Assembly: GCF_000384035.1 (NCBI RefSeq)
Contig: NZ_KB913024.1
Coordinates: 3,063,228-3,127,227 of the forward strand
Direction: 5' to 3'
Origin: Actinopolyspora mortivallis DSM 44261
GTDB lineage: Bacteria > Actinomycetota > Actinomycetes > Mycobacteriales > Pseudonocardiaceae
DNA length: 64,000 nucleotides
Shown here: positions 24,866-32,537 of the stretch, piece by piece
Layout: every line of letters begins with the position of its first letter
Position numbering within the stretch: position 1 is the stretch's first letter
Made by a program: the position numbers and the translations under genes
The notes under the pieces: generated by a model
The model's database searches: none
What the model saw: only the letters and a program-made list of their open reading frames with translations
Told to the model about the DNA's origin: nothing

Positions 24866-25951
24866 TCACCGGCCTTTCAGTTCGTGCCCGCTCTGCCGTC
24901 TCATCGCCCAGGCCCACAGCACCGCGAAGACCGCCACGACGAACGCCATGACCCACACCACCACCCCGGAGGAGAGCGGGCCACCGAGCAGCCACAGACC
25001 GACCAGCGGCGGCAACGGAGGAAGAAGCACCACGAGGCCGACGAACCCGGCCAGCCGGGCGGCGGTGTGTCCGCGGCCGGCGCCGTGGGTGCGGCGGATC
25101 GCGAAGACCGCCCGCTGGCGGTGCAGCGTCTGCCGCGTGACGGCGGCGAAGGCGACCAGCACCAGGGTCAGGAAAGCCGCCAGCCCGACGACGTACATCG
25201 CCGACATGACCATGATCTCGGCCAGCCGCCGCGGCTGGTCAACAGCGATACGATGCGGGATCAGGTAGAGTTCTCCGTCGGCGTTGCCGGCGACGTAGGC
25301 GTCCAGTTCGGACTCGCTCACCTCCAGCAGCACGGCCCGCGACATCGACTCCTCGCGCTCCCTCGCGTCAATCCGGGACAGTGCCTCCGGCGGCAGATTG
25401 AGCACCAGCCGCTCGTCCAACGGCACCGCGCCGAGATAGGCGTCGAAGTGGGCGGAGGAGTGGGGCAACCGCTGGAACGTGGTGAAAGTGTGTCCGGCCA
25501 ACTCGACCGGTTCCGGGGGCGGGGCGAGTTCGGCGCCGCGCATGGCACAGGGAACCGGCTCGCACAACTCCAGATCGGGTATGGTCTCCTCCAACTCCGA
25601 GCCGAAAAACAGCACGGTGGGCGCGCCACCCGCGAAGCCCGGATCGTCGACTCGCACGTTGTTGATGACGGCGGTGTAGGCGCGCTCCTCACGGATCAGC
25701 TCGACGAGATCGGACACCGCCCGGTCGGGCACAGCCGTGGGACCCGTGATACTGCCGTAGTAGGGCTTGAAAACCACCGCGCCGCGCTCGCGCATCTCGT
25801 GGGCACCACGCAACGCCTTGAACTGGACGAGCACGTCGGCCAGCACGAGGGCCAGCACCAGACAACTCAGTGCGATCATGGCGGCCAGCGAGAGCATCGT
25901 GGGCCAGCGCCGCAGCGCCATCCGCGCCCCGCCCCAGAGATCACCCAGCAT
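24866..25951 (-). CDS. FtsX-type ABC transporter permease
   Basis: A 361-residue membrane protein from ATG 25951, overlapping the upstream gene by 11 bases. One helix at about 18-40 (MLSLAAMIALSCLVLALVLADVL) is followed by an extracellular region of about 210 residues with two cysteines (LELCEPVPCAM). Three C-terminal helices come next (MYVVGLAAFLTLVLVAFAAV, AGFVGLVVLLPPLPPLVGLWLL, VVVWVMAFVVAVFAVLWAWAM). The 1+3 helix plan with a large outer domain is that of MacB/FtsX permeases. Between helices 2 and 3 the segment RQRAVFAIRRTHGAGRG is the coupling region, matching the family's typical lineage-specific LRxxGAxxxQI loop. It pairs with the ATPase downstream. Confidence 0.8.
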   Translation of the reverse strand: MLGDLWGGARMALRRWPTMLSLAAMIALSCLVLALVLADVLVQFKALRGAHEMRERGAVVFKPYYGSITGPTAVPDRAVSDLVELIREERAYTAVINNVRVDDPGFAGGAPTVLFFGSELEETIPDLELCEPVPCAMRGAELAPPPEPVELAGHTFTTFQRLPHSSAHFDAYLGAVPLDERLVLNLPPEALSRIDAREREESMSRAVLLEVSESELDAYVAGNADGELYLIPHRIAVDQPRRLAEIMVMSAMYVVGLAAFLTLVLVAFAAVTRQTLHRQRAVFAIRRTHGAGRGHTAARLAGFVGLVVLLPPLPPLVGLWLLGGPLSSGVVVWVMAFVVAVFAVLWAWAMRRQSGHELKGR

Positions 25952-26945
25952 GACGCACCTCGCCGCGCACCCGGACCCCGAGCACGGTGGCCAACAGCCA
26001 CGTTCCCGCCGCGAGCAGCAGACCGCCCGCAGCGCCCGCGCCCAGCACCAGGTACTCCACCCGGTCCAGGGGCTGGAGTCCCACCCCCACCACCAGCACG
26101 CCCGACAGCGCGCCACCACTCACCACGCCCAGGAGCTGGAACGGAAGACCGCGCGGCCACACCTGCCACACCAGCCGAGCGGGGGTGGCGCCGTGACGCA
26201 TCCGGATCACGAACTCGTCCGCCCGATCCCGCAGCCCCAACGTCCAGAACAGCACAGCGGCCAGGCTTCCGGCTCCCAGCAGCACACCGGTGGTTCCCAC
26301 CAGTGGATCGGTCCTGATGTACTTTCCTAAAGGCATACTTTTCGCTGAATGATCAGCAAGTCCAGCCCCATGGATAATACTTCGGAGTTCAGCAAGTTCT
26401 GCTGGATCAGTGGTGTTGATGGTGTAGTCACCGGGGGGAAGCTGATAACTCCCCAAGGGACGCACGAACTGCAGGTCACCGACCCCTTCCGGCGGTGAGA
26501 CAGTGCCGAGGATCTCGAATCCCTCTGGTATCAGAGCAGGCACCTTCCCCCCTTTCCACTGTCGTTGCGAGTAGGTTCCCTCAAAAACATAGACTCCCTG
26601 AGCCTTGTCCGTACTGTCACTACCTGCCGATCGGGCCGAGTTGTACCAGGACAGCGATCCGCCGGGATCAGCCACTATGAGCTGCGGAGCGCCCTCCCCG
26701 TCAGAAGTGATCACCAGCACCAGAGCATGTTCATTGAGAAAGTTCCACAGTTCATCAGCGACCACGGACGGTTCGACTGTCTTCTGCCCAGGTTCCGACC
26801 CATGACCGACCGCCAGCGTCGTCGCTGTTCCCGGCATCCTGTAAGTGACCTCTTGATAAGCACTGAACGCCCAGTACACCGCCCATCCGGAGAAGGCGCT
26901 CAACACCCCCAGCAGCACGCCGCTGACAAGTAAATTCACTCGCAT
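25941..26945 (-). CDS. Membrane protein, probable second permease half of the ABC exporter
   Basis: A 334-residue membrane protein, first gene of the ABC operon. It has one N-terminal helix (LLVSGVLLGVLSAFSGWAVYWAF), an outer region of about 180 residues and three C-terminal helices (TTGVLLGAGSLAAVLFWTLGL, LLGVVSGGALSGVLVVGVG, LGAGAAGGLLLAAGTWLLATVLG). EFVIRMRHGATPARLVW after the second helix resembles the FtsX/MacB coupling loop (RxxGA). With 24866-25951 it probably forms a heterodimeric permease. The 5' half is clearly less GC-rich than its surroundings (33/60 in the line at 26581), possibly marking recent transfer. The substrate is unknown. Confidence 0.65.
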   Translation of the reverse strand: MRVNLLVSGVLLGVLSAFSGWAVYWAFSAYQEVTYRMPGTATTLAVGHGSEPGQKTVEPSVVADELWNFLNEHALVLVITSDGEGAPQLIVADPGGSLSWYNSARSAGSDSTDKAQGVYVFEGTYSQRQWKGGKVPALIPEGFEILGTVSPPEGVGDLQFVRPLGSYQLPPGDYTINTTDPAELAELRSIIHGAGLADHSAKSMPLGKYIRTDPLVGTTGVLLGAGSLAAVLFWTLGLRDRADEFVIRMRHGATPARLVWQVWPRGLPFQLLGVVSGGALSGVLVVGVGLQPLDRVEYLVLGAGAAGGLLLAAGTWLLATVLGVRVRGEVRHAG

Positions 26946-27408
26946 GCGCAGCCCTGTCTTGATATTCTGGGCTTACTCACCTGATCGACAACCCGCCCTG
27001 ATGTTCTCTGCTTCACCCGAAGATCTAAACAAATCAGGGTGAAACAATTAGATATCATCACCCTGTTCGCTCAGAATTAAACGAAAAAACATACCACCCG
27101 CAAGGATCACAAGCGGTTGAAACCATAATAAAAAATCTTCCTCCCACCCCCAGATCCCCAGAAAGACCAACGACAACCACGCTAGGAAGGAGACGCACTT
27201 ATCCTCAACAAGCAATGAAGATCATCACACTTTCTCGTGCCGGATTGACGCGAGCACGAACGAAAACGGGAAACTCCCCCGAAAGAACCAGAAAGATCGG
27301 TTCCTTCGTATGCGGAGCGCACTGTCTCAGGTCTTTTCGGAGGGATTCCGTCGACATTCGCTCGGCCACACGTGTCAACGCGTGCGGAAAGCGCACACAC
27401 CGACACCG
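26946..27408. promoter_or_regulatory. AT-rich gap upstream of the ABC operon
   Basis: 463 bases without a supportable gene and with reduced G+C (29/60 and 28/60 in the lines at 27061 and 27121). It should contain the minus-strand promoter of the ABC operon and the end of the histidine kinase transcript. An inverted repeat is listed separately. Short reading frames here have no recognisable features. Confidence 0.4.
27035..27065. promoter_or_regulatory. Inverted repeat upstream of the ABC operon
   Basis: CAGGGTGA (27035-27042) and TCACCCTG (27058-27065) are perfect 8-bp arms with a 15-base AT-rich spacer. They lie 90-120 bases upstream of the first permease gene. This could be a regulator-binding site or a leader hairpin. 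Confidence 0.45.
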
Positions 27409-28683
27409 TCACCGTGGGGTGGAGTCGGTCCTCCAGGGGACTCCGAGCACGTCGTCGGCCCGGGCGACCGGCAGGTAGATCTCGAAGGTGGCCGGTCGGG
27501 ACGAGCTGAGTTCGAGCCGACCCCCGTCGGCCTCGACCAGCGCGCGGGCCAGGGCGAGCCCCACCCCGGTGGAGCCGCCGCCGGAGAACCCCCGGGTGAA
27601 CACGTGCGGCACCAGCTCGTCGGGCACCCCGGGTCCGCTGTCGGCGACCTGCACCAGCACCGTCCCGCTGGCGTAACGCCCGGACAGCGACACCGTGCCC
27701 TCGCCGTGCCGCAGCGCGTTGTCCAGCAGCACACCGATGGCCTCCCGCAGCCGCGCCGGAGTGGCGCGCGCCAACAACCCCTCCTCGATCCGGGTTCGCA
27801 GGGTGCGCCCCTCGGAACGGAAGTGGTCACGCCACTCCTCGGCGACGGTGGACAGCTCGGCGGAGACGTCGAGAGGTTCGGCGTCCCGGGCCCTCGCGGC
27901 GGTGGCGGCGGCCAGCAGATCGTCCAGCACCCCGGAAAGCCGTTCGGCCTGTTCCAGGGCCGCCCCGGCCTCCTCGGCCGTCTCGGGGTCATCGGTCTCC
28001 GACAACGCCTCCAGCCGCAGTTGCAGCGCCGTCAACCTGCTGCGCAACTGGTGGGAGACATCCCCGACGAGCTCGCGTTCCCGCTGCATCAGCTGGGACA
28101 ACGCCGCCCCCGAGGCGTCCAGCGCGTCGGCCACCCGGTCCAGTTCCGGCAGCCCGTGTCTCCTGGGATCCGGGCGGAAGTCCCCCGCACCCAACCGGCT
28201 CGCCCGCCCGGCCACGTGCCGCAGCGGCTCGGCCAGCCTGCGCGCGGTCAGAATGGCCACGAAGCCACCGGCGGTCGCCGAGAACGCCGCCAGCAACAAC
28301 ACGCCCCCGGCCACCTGGAGCTGCTTCGTGCGCACCGGCCCGCTCGGCACGGCCAGTTTCACGGTGCCGCCCCCCACCATGGACACCGTTTCGACGATGG
28401 GGTCCTCACCCGGATCGTCACCGTAGGAGTACCGCTGGTCACGCACCCGCACGGTCAGTCTGGCGTCGTGGGGGATCACCAGTCGGACGTTGGCCAGCTC
28501 GATCGGTTCCCCGGCGGCGACCTGCTCGTCCAGCCTGGTGGCGATCTGCTGTGCCCTGCCGGAGAGATCACCCCGGGTCAGATCCTCCACGAGCTTCAAC
28601 GCGCTGACGGCGAGCGGAATCCCCAACACCAGTGCCGTGACGGCGACCGCGAGCAGCGTCGCCTGCAACAGTCGCCTGCGCAT
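27409..28683 (-). CDS. Sensor histidine kinase
   Basis: A 424-residue two-helix membrane kinase: helix 1 at about 8-30, an extracellular sensor of about 90 residues with the acidic patch YSYGDDPGEDP, and helix 2 (VAGGVLLLAAFSATAGGFVAILT). A HAMP linker, the phospho-acceptor motif VGDVSHQLRSRLTALQ and a HATPase domain follow, the latter with LLDNALRHGEG (N box), VADSGPGVPDEL (G1) and GGSTGVGLALARALVEADGG (G2). It follows the response regulator by 21 bases and should phosphorylate it. The resemblance to PhoR/MprB-type kinases suggests envelope or ion sensing, but the signal cannot be read from the sequence. Confidence 0.93.
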   Translation of the reverse strand: MRRRLLQATLLAVAVTALVLGIPLAVSALKLVEDLTRGDLSGRAQQIATRLDEQVAAGEPIELANVRLVIPHDARLTVRVRDQRYSYGDDPGEDPIVETVSMVGGGTVKLAVPSGPVRTKQLQVAGGVLLLAAFSATAGGFVAILTARRLAEPLRHVAGRASRLGAGDFRPDPRRHGLPELDRVADALDASGAALSQLMQRERELVGDVSHQLRSRLTALQLRLEALSETDDPETAEEAGAALEQAERLSGVLDDLLAAATAARARDAEPLDVSAELSTVAEEWRDHFRSEGRTLRTRIEEGLLARATPARLREAIGVLLDNALRHGEGTVSLSGRYASGTVLVQVADSGPGVPDELVPHVFTRGFSGGGSTGVGLALARALVEADGGRLELSSSRPATFEIYLPVARADDVLGVPWRTDSTPR

Positions 28684-28704
28684 GTGCCCGCCCCCGAAAC
28701 CGGA

Positions 28705-29379
28705 TCAGTCGACGTTGAAGCGGAAACCCACACCGCGCACCGTGGCGATGCGTTGCTCGGCCGTGCGGTAGTGCCCGTCCCCGAGCTTGCGGCGCAGCCA
28801 CGAGATGTGCATGTCCAGGGTCTTACTTCCCTTGCGGCTGGGCTCCGGCCACACCTGACGCAGGATCTCCTCCCTGGTCACCACCTCACCCGCGTGCCAC
28901 ATCAGCACCCGCAGCAGCTCGAACTCCTTGTTGGCCAGCTGTACCTCGTGGTCGTCCACCAGCACCCTGCGCGCGGTCAGCTCCAGTCGGACCCCGCCCG
29001 CCTCCAGCGTCTCGGGCGCCCCGCGCCGTAACAGCGCCCGGATCCGGGCCATGAGCTCGGCCAGCCGGAACGGCTTGGCCACGTAGTCGTCGGCCCCCGC
29101 GTCCAGTCCCACCACGAAGTCGACCTCGTCGGTCCTGGCCGTGAGCATCAGCACGGGGGTTCCCCTTCCCTGCGCGCGGAGCCTGCGGCAGACCTCCAGC
29201 CCGTCCATCCCGGGCAGCCCGAGGTCGAGCACCAACAGATCCACCCCTCCCGCGCACGTCTCGCGCAGGGTCGCGTTGCCGTCCTCGAGCACCCGCACCG
29301 AGTACCCCTCGCGCTGCAGCGCCCTGGACAACGGCATCGCGATGGCTGGATCGTCTTCGGCCAGCAGCACTACGCTCAC
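28705..29379 (-). CDS. OmpR/PhoP-type response regulator
   Basis: 224 residues from GTG 29379 (GGGACGA upstream); a longer open frame upstream is not needed. The receiver domain has VVLLAEDDPAI (acidic pocket), LLVLDLGLPGMDG with the phosphorylated Asp, LMLTARTDEVD and YVAKPFRLAEL (Thr and Lys switch residues). The winged-helix DNA-binding domain spans about 125-220 with LANKEFELLRVLMWHAGEV and TLDMHISWLRRKLGD. It is the first gene of the pair with the kinase downstream and is divergent from hisN. Its targets are unknown. Confidence 0.94.
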   Translation of the reverse strand: MSVVLLAEDDPAIAMPLSRALQREGYSVRVLEDGNATLRETCAGGVDLLVLDLGLPGMDGLEVCRRLRAQGRGTPVLMLTARTDEVDFVVGLDAGADDYVAKPFRLAELMARIRALLRRGAPETLEAGGVRLELTARRVLVDDHEVQLANKEFELLRVLMWHAGEVVTREEILRQVWPEPSRKGSKTLDMHISWLRRKLGDGHYRTAEQRIATVRGVGFRFNVD

Positions 29380-29555
29380 TCGTCCCAGCCTAGTTGCATT
29401 ACCGGGCGAAGCGGGTGGCGCTTCGCGTGCTCGGCAGCACATCACGTCACGAACCCGCACGCCGGTGGAGCGGGCCGCGTGCAAGACACCAGCCCGACTG
29501 GGTAACCGACCCCACCCCGGCCTGTCCTCGCGGAAGGACTCCTTAGGCTGCGGTT

Positions 29556-30338
29556 GTGAGCACATTGACCGACCTGCAACTCGCCTGTCTGCTCGCCGAC
29601 CGGGCTGACGGGATCACCAGCGCGCGTTTCCGTTCCACGGACCTGCGGGTGGACCGCAAACCCGACCGCACCCCGGTGACCGACGCCGACACGGCCGTGG
29701 AGGACGCGGTGCGCGCCGAACTCGCCGAGCACCGGCCGGGCGACGTCGTGGTGGGCGAGGAACGCGGTGGCAGCGCCACCACCGGGCGCAGTTGGATCAT
29801 CGACCCGATCGACGGGACCAAGAACTTCCTGCGCGGGGTGCCCGCCTGGGCCACCCTGCTGGCCCTGGTGGAGGACGGGACACCGGTGGTCGGCGTGATC
29901 AGCGCTCCCGCTCTGGAGCGTCGCTGGTGGGCCGCTACGGGCGAGGGTGCTTTTCGGCGGGTCGGTGCCGACGGGACCGTGGAACGGATCTCGGTGTCCG
30001 GAGTGACCGAACTCAGCGACGCTTACGTCTCCACCACCCACCTGGGCAGCTGGGCTGAGCAGGGGCGGCGCGCGGACTACCTGCGGCTGGTGGACTCCTG
30101 CTGGGAGAGCCGCGCTTTCGGTGACTTCTGGCACCACTGTCTGGTGGCCGAAGGGGTGATCGACCTGGCCGTGGAGCCGGTCGCCAACCCGTGGGACCTC
30201 GCCGCCGCGCAGATCCTCGTGGAGGAGGCCGGGGGCGGGTTCACCGACCTGGCGGGCGAGCGGCGCTTCGACGGCGGCAACGCGCTGAGCTCCAACGGCG
30301 CGCTGCACCGGGCGGCGCTGCGCGCGTTGGACGGCTGA
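29556..30338 (+). CDS. hisN: Histidinol-phosphatase HisN (inositol monophosphatase family)
   Basis: A 260-residue Mg-dependent phosphatase starting at GTG 29556. Metal-binding motifs are intact: VVVGEERGG (Glu), IDPIDGTKNFLRG (Asp-Pro-Ile-Asp-Gly) and NPWDLAAAQILVEEAGG (C-terminal Asp). FWHHCLVAEGVIDLAVE and the GTKNF(L/V)RG wording match the HisN subgroup that dephosphorylates histidinol phosphate in high-GC actinobacteria, rather than inositol-specific enzymes. It is an isolated housekeeping gene; the AT-rich island begins just behind it. Confidence 0.87.
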   Translation: MSTLTDLQLACLLADRADGITSARFRSTDLRVDRKPDRTPVTDADTAVEDAVRAELAEHRPGDVVVGEERGGSATTGRSWIIDPIDGTKNFLRGVPAWATLLALVEDGTPVVGVISAPALERRWWAATGEGAFRRVGADGTVERISVSGVTELSDAYVSTTHLGSWAEQGRRADYLRLVDSCWESRAFGDFWHHCLVAEGVIDLAVEPVANPWDLAAAQILVEEAGGGFTDLAGERRFDGGNALSSNGALHRAALRALDG

Positions 30339-30367
30339 GATACGCGAGGGGGAGGTGCTCGCCTCCA

Positions 30368-30568
30368 CTAGAGAACGAGTGCTTCCCACACCTTGCCCTG
30401 AGCACTGGCCCCTTCCAGCCTCCATGGTGCTGGGCCAGTTTTCGATAAAAGCTGGCATCCTGATTGACCCACAATCCGGCGGACATACGGGGCAACATCT
30501 TCCGCCTCGAACAGATGATGAACCTGAAAGATATATTCACTCCTGCTTGCTAAATCCTCGTCAAACAA
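30368..30568 (-). CDS. Short ORF directly downstream of the SAVED-mCpol gene
   Basis: A 66-codon reading frame with a TTG start at 30568, 23 bases after the end of the SAVED-mCpol gene on the same strand. The predicted peptide opens MFDEDLASRSEYIFQVHH and continues with LLSKTGPAPWRLEGAS. I recognise no family, and no clear ribosome binding site precedes it. An in-frame ATG-initiated peptide in another frame (MKYIIV, then stop) lies just before it, so it could also be a decayed fragment. A hairpin with TTTT at 30404-30442 falls inside it, which weakens the case. Its only support is position and orientation. Confidence 0.3.
   Translation of the reverse strand: MFDEDLASRSEYIFQVHHLFEAEDVAPYVRRIVGQSGCQLLSKTGPAPWRLEGASAQGKVWEALVL
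30404..30442 (+). terminator. Possible terminator of hisN
   Basis: ACTGGCCC (30404-30411) and GGGCCAGT (30432-30439) form an 8-bp stem followed by TTTT. It lies about 65 bases beyond the hisN stop and may end its transcript before the island. Confidence 0.45.
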
Positions 30569-30591
30569 TAATATATTTCATATTTTCCACA

Positions 30592-32112
30592 TCAATAAAT
30601 TCCAACGCTGATATTTTTCCCGGACGTCTTGGCGACTCGCAAAGAATTAAAAGCCTCCCTGGAATCAGTTCCATATCCACACGAAACCCGAAAACCCGTA
30701 TCCATTCTGAGAATATCGAGAAACTCCAAAAACTCAGAAAGAGAACTGCTTCTCAATGAGAATATGGCACTGTCCCCACCCTTTGAAACAAGAGAAACGC
30801 CAGACAAATTCTGCATTTTCTCAACAATATCACGCAGCGATTGATCAGCTTTTTTGCTCCACATGACAGCATTATCCAAATCCCGGGAAAGAAGACTTCT
30901 CTCCGTTTGTTCCCCCACGTCGTCACCGTCGACAATGGCAACTATTTCATTCCCCGTCCAACGAGAATATTCGACGTAACTTTGAGAGTAGCGAACAATC
31001 CTGCTACCATCAGGAAAATACGCTCCAGCAGCGAAAGCGAATACAGAAGGTATATTAGTAAAAAGTCGCACTGGAACATCCCTACGACCGTGAAGACGCG
31101 CGTTGTACTCCTGACATTTATGCAACACCTCACAGATAGTCGACTCCGCTTCTCCGTTTACTAGTTTTTCGAAGAAACAATTCGCATTAATGCTGAAAAA
31201 TACCGCCTGGTCGCACTTGTCCTCTTCCATCACCATATAACCATTGTTGGCCACTCCCGCAGAAGCCAGAACCGCCCCGTCACGAAAAGCATTCGCACTT
31301 CCTTCTACAGATTCGACATGAAGGATAACAGCCAATTGAGACTTTTCAAGCGAAGGGAGTCCATTATCTTCCCTCTTCTTTTTCAGGTCAATACTTTCGA
31401 AACGATGACGACAACAGTCTTGACCCAATTCGCGGTATTTTTCGGAAAAAATTTTCCTCAAATTTAGCTCGTATATGCGCTCCCTACCTCCATAGACCGT
31501 GAAAGAACGAACACGAAAGTCGATGCTCAAAGGATAAGGAGGGTGCTCATATCCTTCTTCGCGGATAGAATTCTCCTTCCAGAGAACCGCTGCTCTCTGT
31601 CCAACAGCGAATGCTTCCGGAAGACGACTGTGTATATAGAGGAACAGAGGTTCGTCCTCTTGATTTTTAATTTGCGCTTCATTGATACGGTGTTCAATAG
31701 TGTTAATCACCCAACGCGCTCGCTTATATTCTGAACCCATCAACTTGTCAGGTCCGTAGATAAACCAGTCCCGATGGGAACGATTCATCGCCTTCCGCAC
31801 CGACGAAGGAAGCGATGACTCTTTCTTACCATCATTTTTTGATGGCAGACTAATATAGATACCAACTCCGTACTTCCGTTTGTTCTTGTACCAGAGCACG
31901 ACCGCGACTATCCCCATAAGAATCCATATCGACACAAGTCCCCAGATTCCAAAATTATCTGCGAGGTTGGGACCAGCTCCGGCCACGAAAGCAACAGAAA
32001 ACCAGAAGGCGAAGGATTCAAAATCCACCATCCAGTACCGAAATCGAAACACTTTTGAGTTCCTCAATATTTCCCACCTAGAAAAACATGTTTTCCATAG
32101 CTTCACATTCAC
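30592..32112 (-). CDS. Two-helix membrane protein with SAVED-like sensor fused to mCpol (minimal CRISPR polymerase-like) domain
   Basis: A 506-residue protein coded by AT-rich DNA (25/60 to 27/60 G+C in three counted lines). Two membrane helices lie at about 31-48 and 54-75. Residues about 155-386 look like SAVED, a double-CARF cyclic-oligonucleotide sensor: each half has a P-x(1-2)-AFA-type turn (LPEAFAVG, 164-171; IPSVFAFAAG, 354-363), the second inside VPVRLFTNIPSVFAF. Residues about 388-506 read like the Cas10/GGDEF-type Palm of mCpol: VAIVDGDDVG (394-400 metal site), VSKGGDSAIF (GGDS at 445-448) and FRVSCGYGTDSREAFNSL then AKTSGKN. Synthase, sensor and membrane effector are therefore apparently in one chain. 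GTG 32112 has no clear ribosome binding site; ATG 32031 (MVDFESF) is an alternative start. An antiphage role is inferred. Confidence 0.8.
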   Translation of the reverse strand: MNVKLWKTCFSRWEILRNSKVFRFRYWMVDFESFAFWFSVAFVAGAGPNLADNFGIWGLVSIWILMGIVAVVLWYKNKRKYGVGIYISLPSKNDGKKESSLPSSVRKAMNRSHRDWFIYGPDKLMGSEYKRARWVINTIEHRINEAQIKNQEDEPLFLYIHSRLPEAFAVGQRAAVLWKENSIREEGYEHPPYPLSIDFRVRSFTVYGGRERIYELNLRKIFSEKYRELGQDCCRHRFESIDLKKKREDNGLPSLEKSQLAVILHVESVEGSANAFRDGAVLASAGVANNGYMVMEEDKCDQAVFFSINANCFFEKLVNGEAESTICEVLHKCQEYNARLHGRRDVPVRLFTNIPSVFAFAAGAYFPDGSRIVRYSQSYVEYSRWTGNEIVAIVDGDDVGEQTERSLLSRDLDNAVMWSKKADQSLRDIVEKMQNLSGVSLVSKGGDSAIFSLRSSSLSEFLEFLDILRMDTGFRVSCGYGTDSREAFNSLRVAKTSGKNISVGIY

Positions 32113-32272
32113 TCGCGCAGGAAACGCGAAGACTGAGCACCGAGATCATCTCATAATTTCTCGTTATGAAACAGTCCAGGTTATCCGTCATACTGTCGCA
32201 AGCATTCAAACATGGGCCATCCGTGTGGATCGAGGCGCTCGGCTCCACAGACGAAAAACATGATTCACATTC
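32081..32272. repeat. Short direct repeats and palindrome at the 5' end of the SAVED-mCpol gene
   Basis: GAAAAACATG occurs at 32081-32090 and 32253-32262, each followed by TTCACATTC (32102-32110 and 32264-32272). The first copy overlaps the 12-base palindrome AAAACATGTTTT (32083-32094). The repeats straddle the GTG start and may be remnants of duplication or binding sites. Confidence 0.4.
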
Positions 32273-32537
32273 TCGTGACACTACCGCACTGCACAAAGAA
32301 CACATGCACGCTAAAACACCCTCAGAGACAACAAGGTGACTAAGAACGATCCAAAGAAACCACCCGACGGATCCACTCACTCCTATCGGCGAAGGAGCTC
32401 GGAGACGTATGTGATGCAGAGATCCACAAACGGCCATATCCAAGAAATCTGCGCACGAGTTGCGCATGAGGGAACGCCTCGCCTGGAGCAGGAACCGGCG
32501 ACCGGTACGGACACGACCGGGGCTCGGGAGAGCCCGC
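32113..32537. promoter_or_regulatory. Gap upstream of the SAVED-mCpol gene
   Basis: 425 bases between the SAVED-mCpol gene and the T7SS immunity gene. AT-rich up to about 32420, then switching to ordinary high GC by about 32470, which marks the island edge. It should hold the minus-strand promoter of the SAVED-mCpol gene. A 57-codon plus-strand frame (32166-32339) has no ribosome binding site and no recognisable family. Confidence 0.4.
32520..32535 (-). terminator. Stem-loop after the T7SS toxin operon
   Basis: GGGCTC (32520-32525), loop GGGA and GAGCCC (32530-32535): a 6-bp stem just beyond the stop of the last operon gene (32538). Probable operon end; no T-run. Confidence 0.45.

Noticed and set aside
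27182-27412. Short frames in the AT-rich gap upstream of the ABC operon
   Set aside because: No ribosome binding site and no similarity that I recognise.
30592-32112. Reading the C-terminal domain as an ordinary diguanylate cyclase
   Set aside because: The motifs DGDDVG, GGDS and AKTSGKN plus the fused SAVED-like region fit Cas10/mCpol Palm domains better than GGDEF cyclases.
32166-32339. A 57-codon plus-strand frame (MKQSRLSVILSQAF...) upstream of the SAVED-mCpol gene
   Set aside because: No ribosome binding site, no family; could be a remnant but unsupported.
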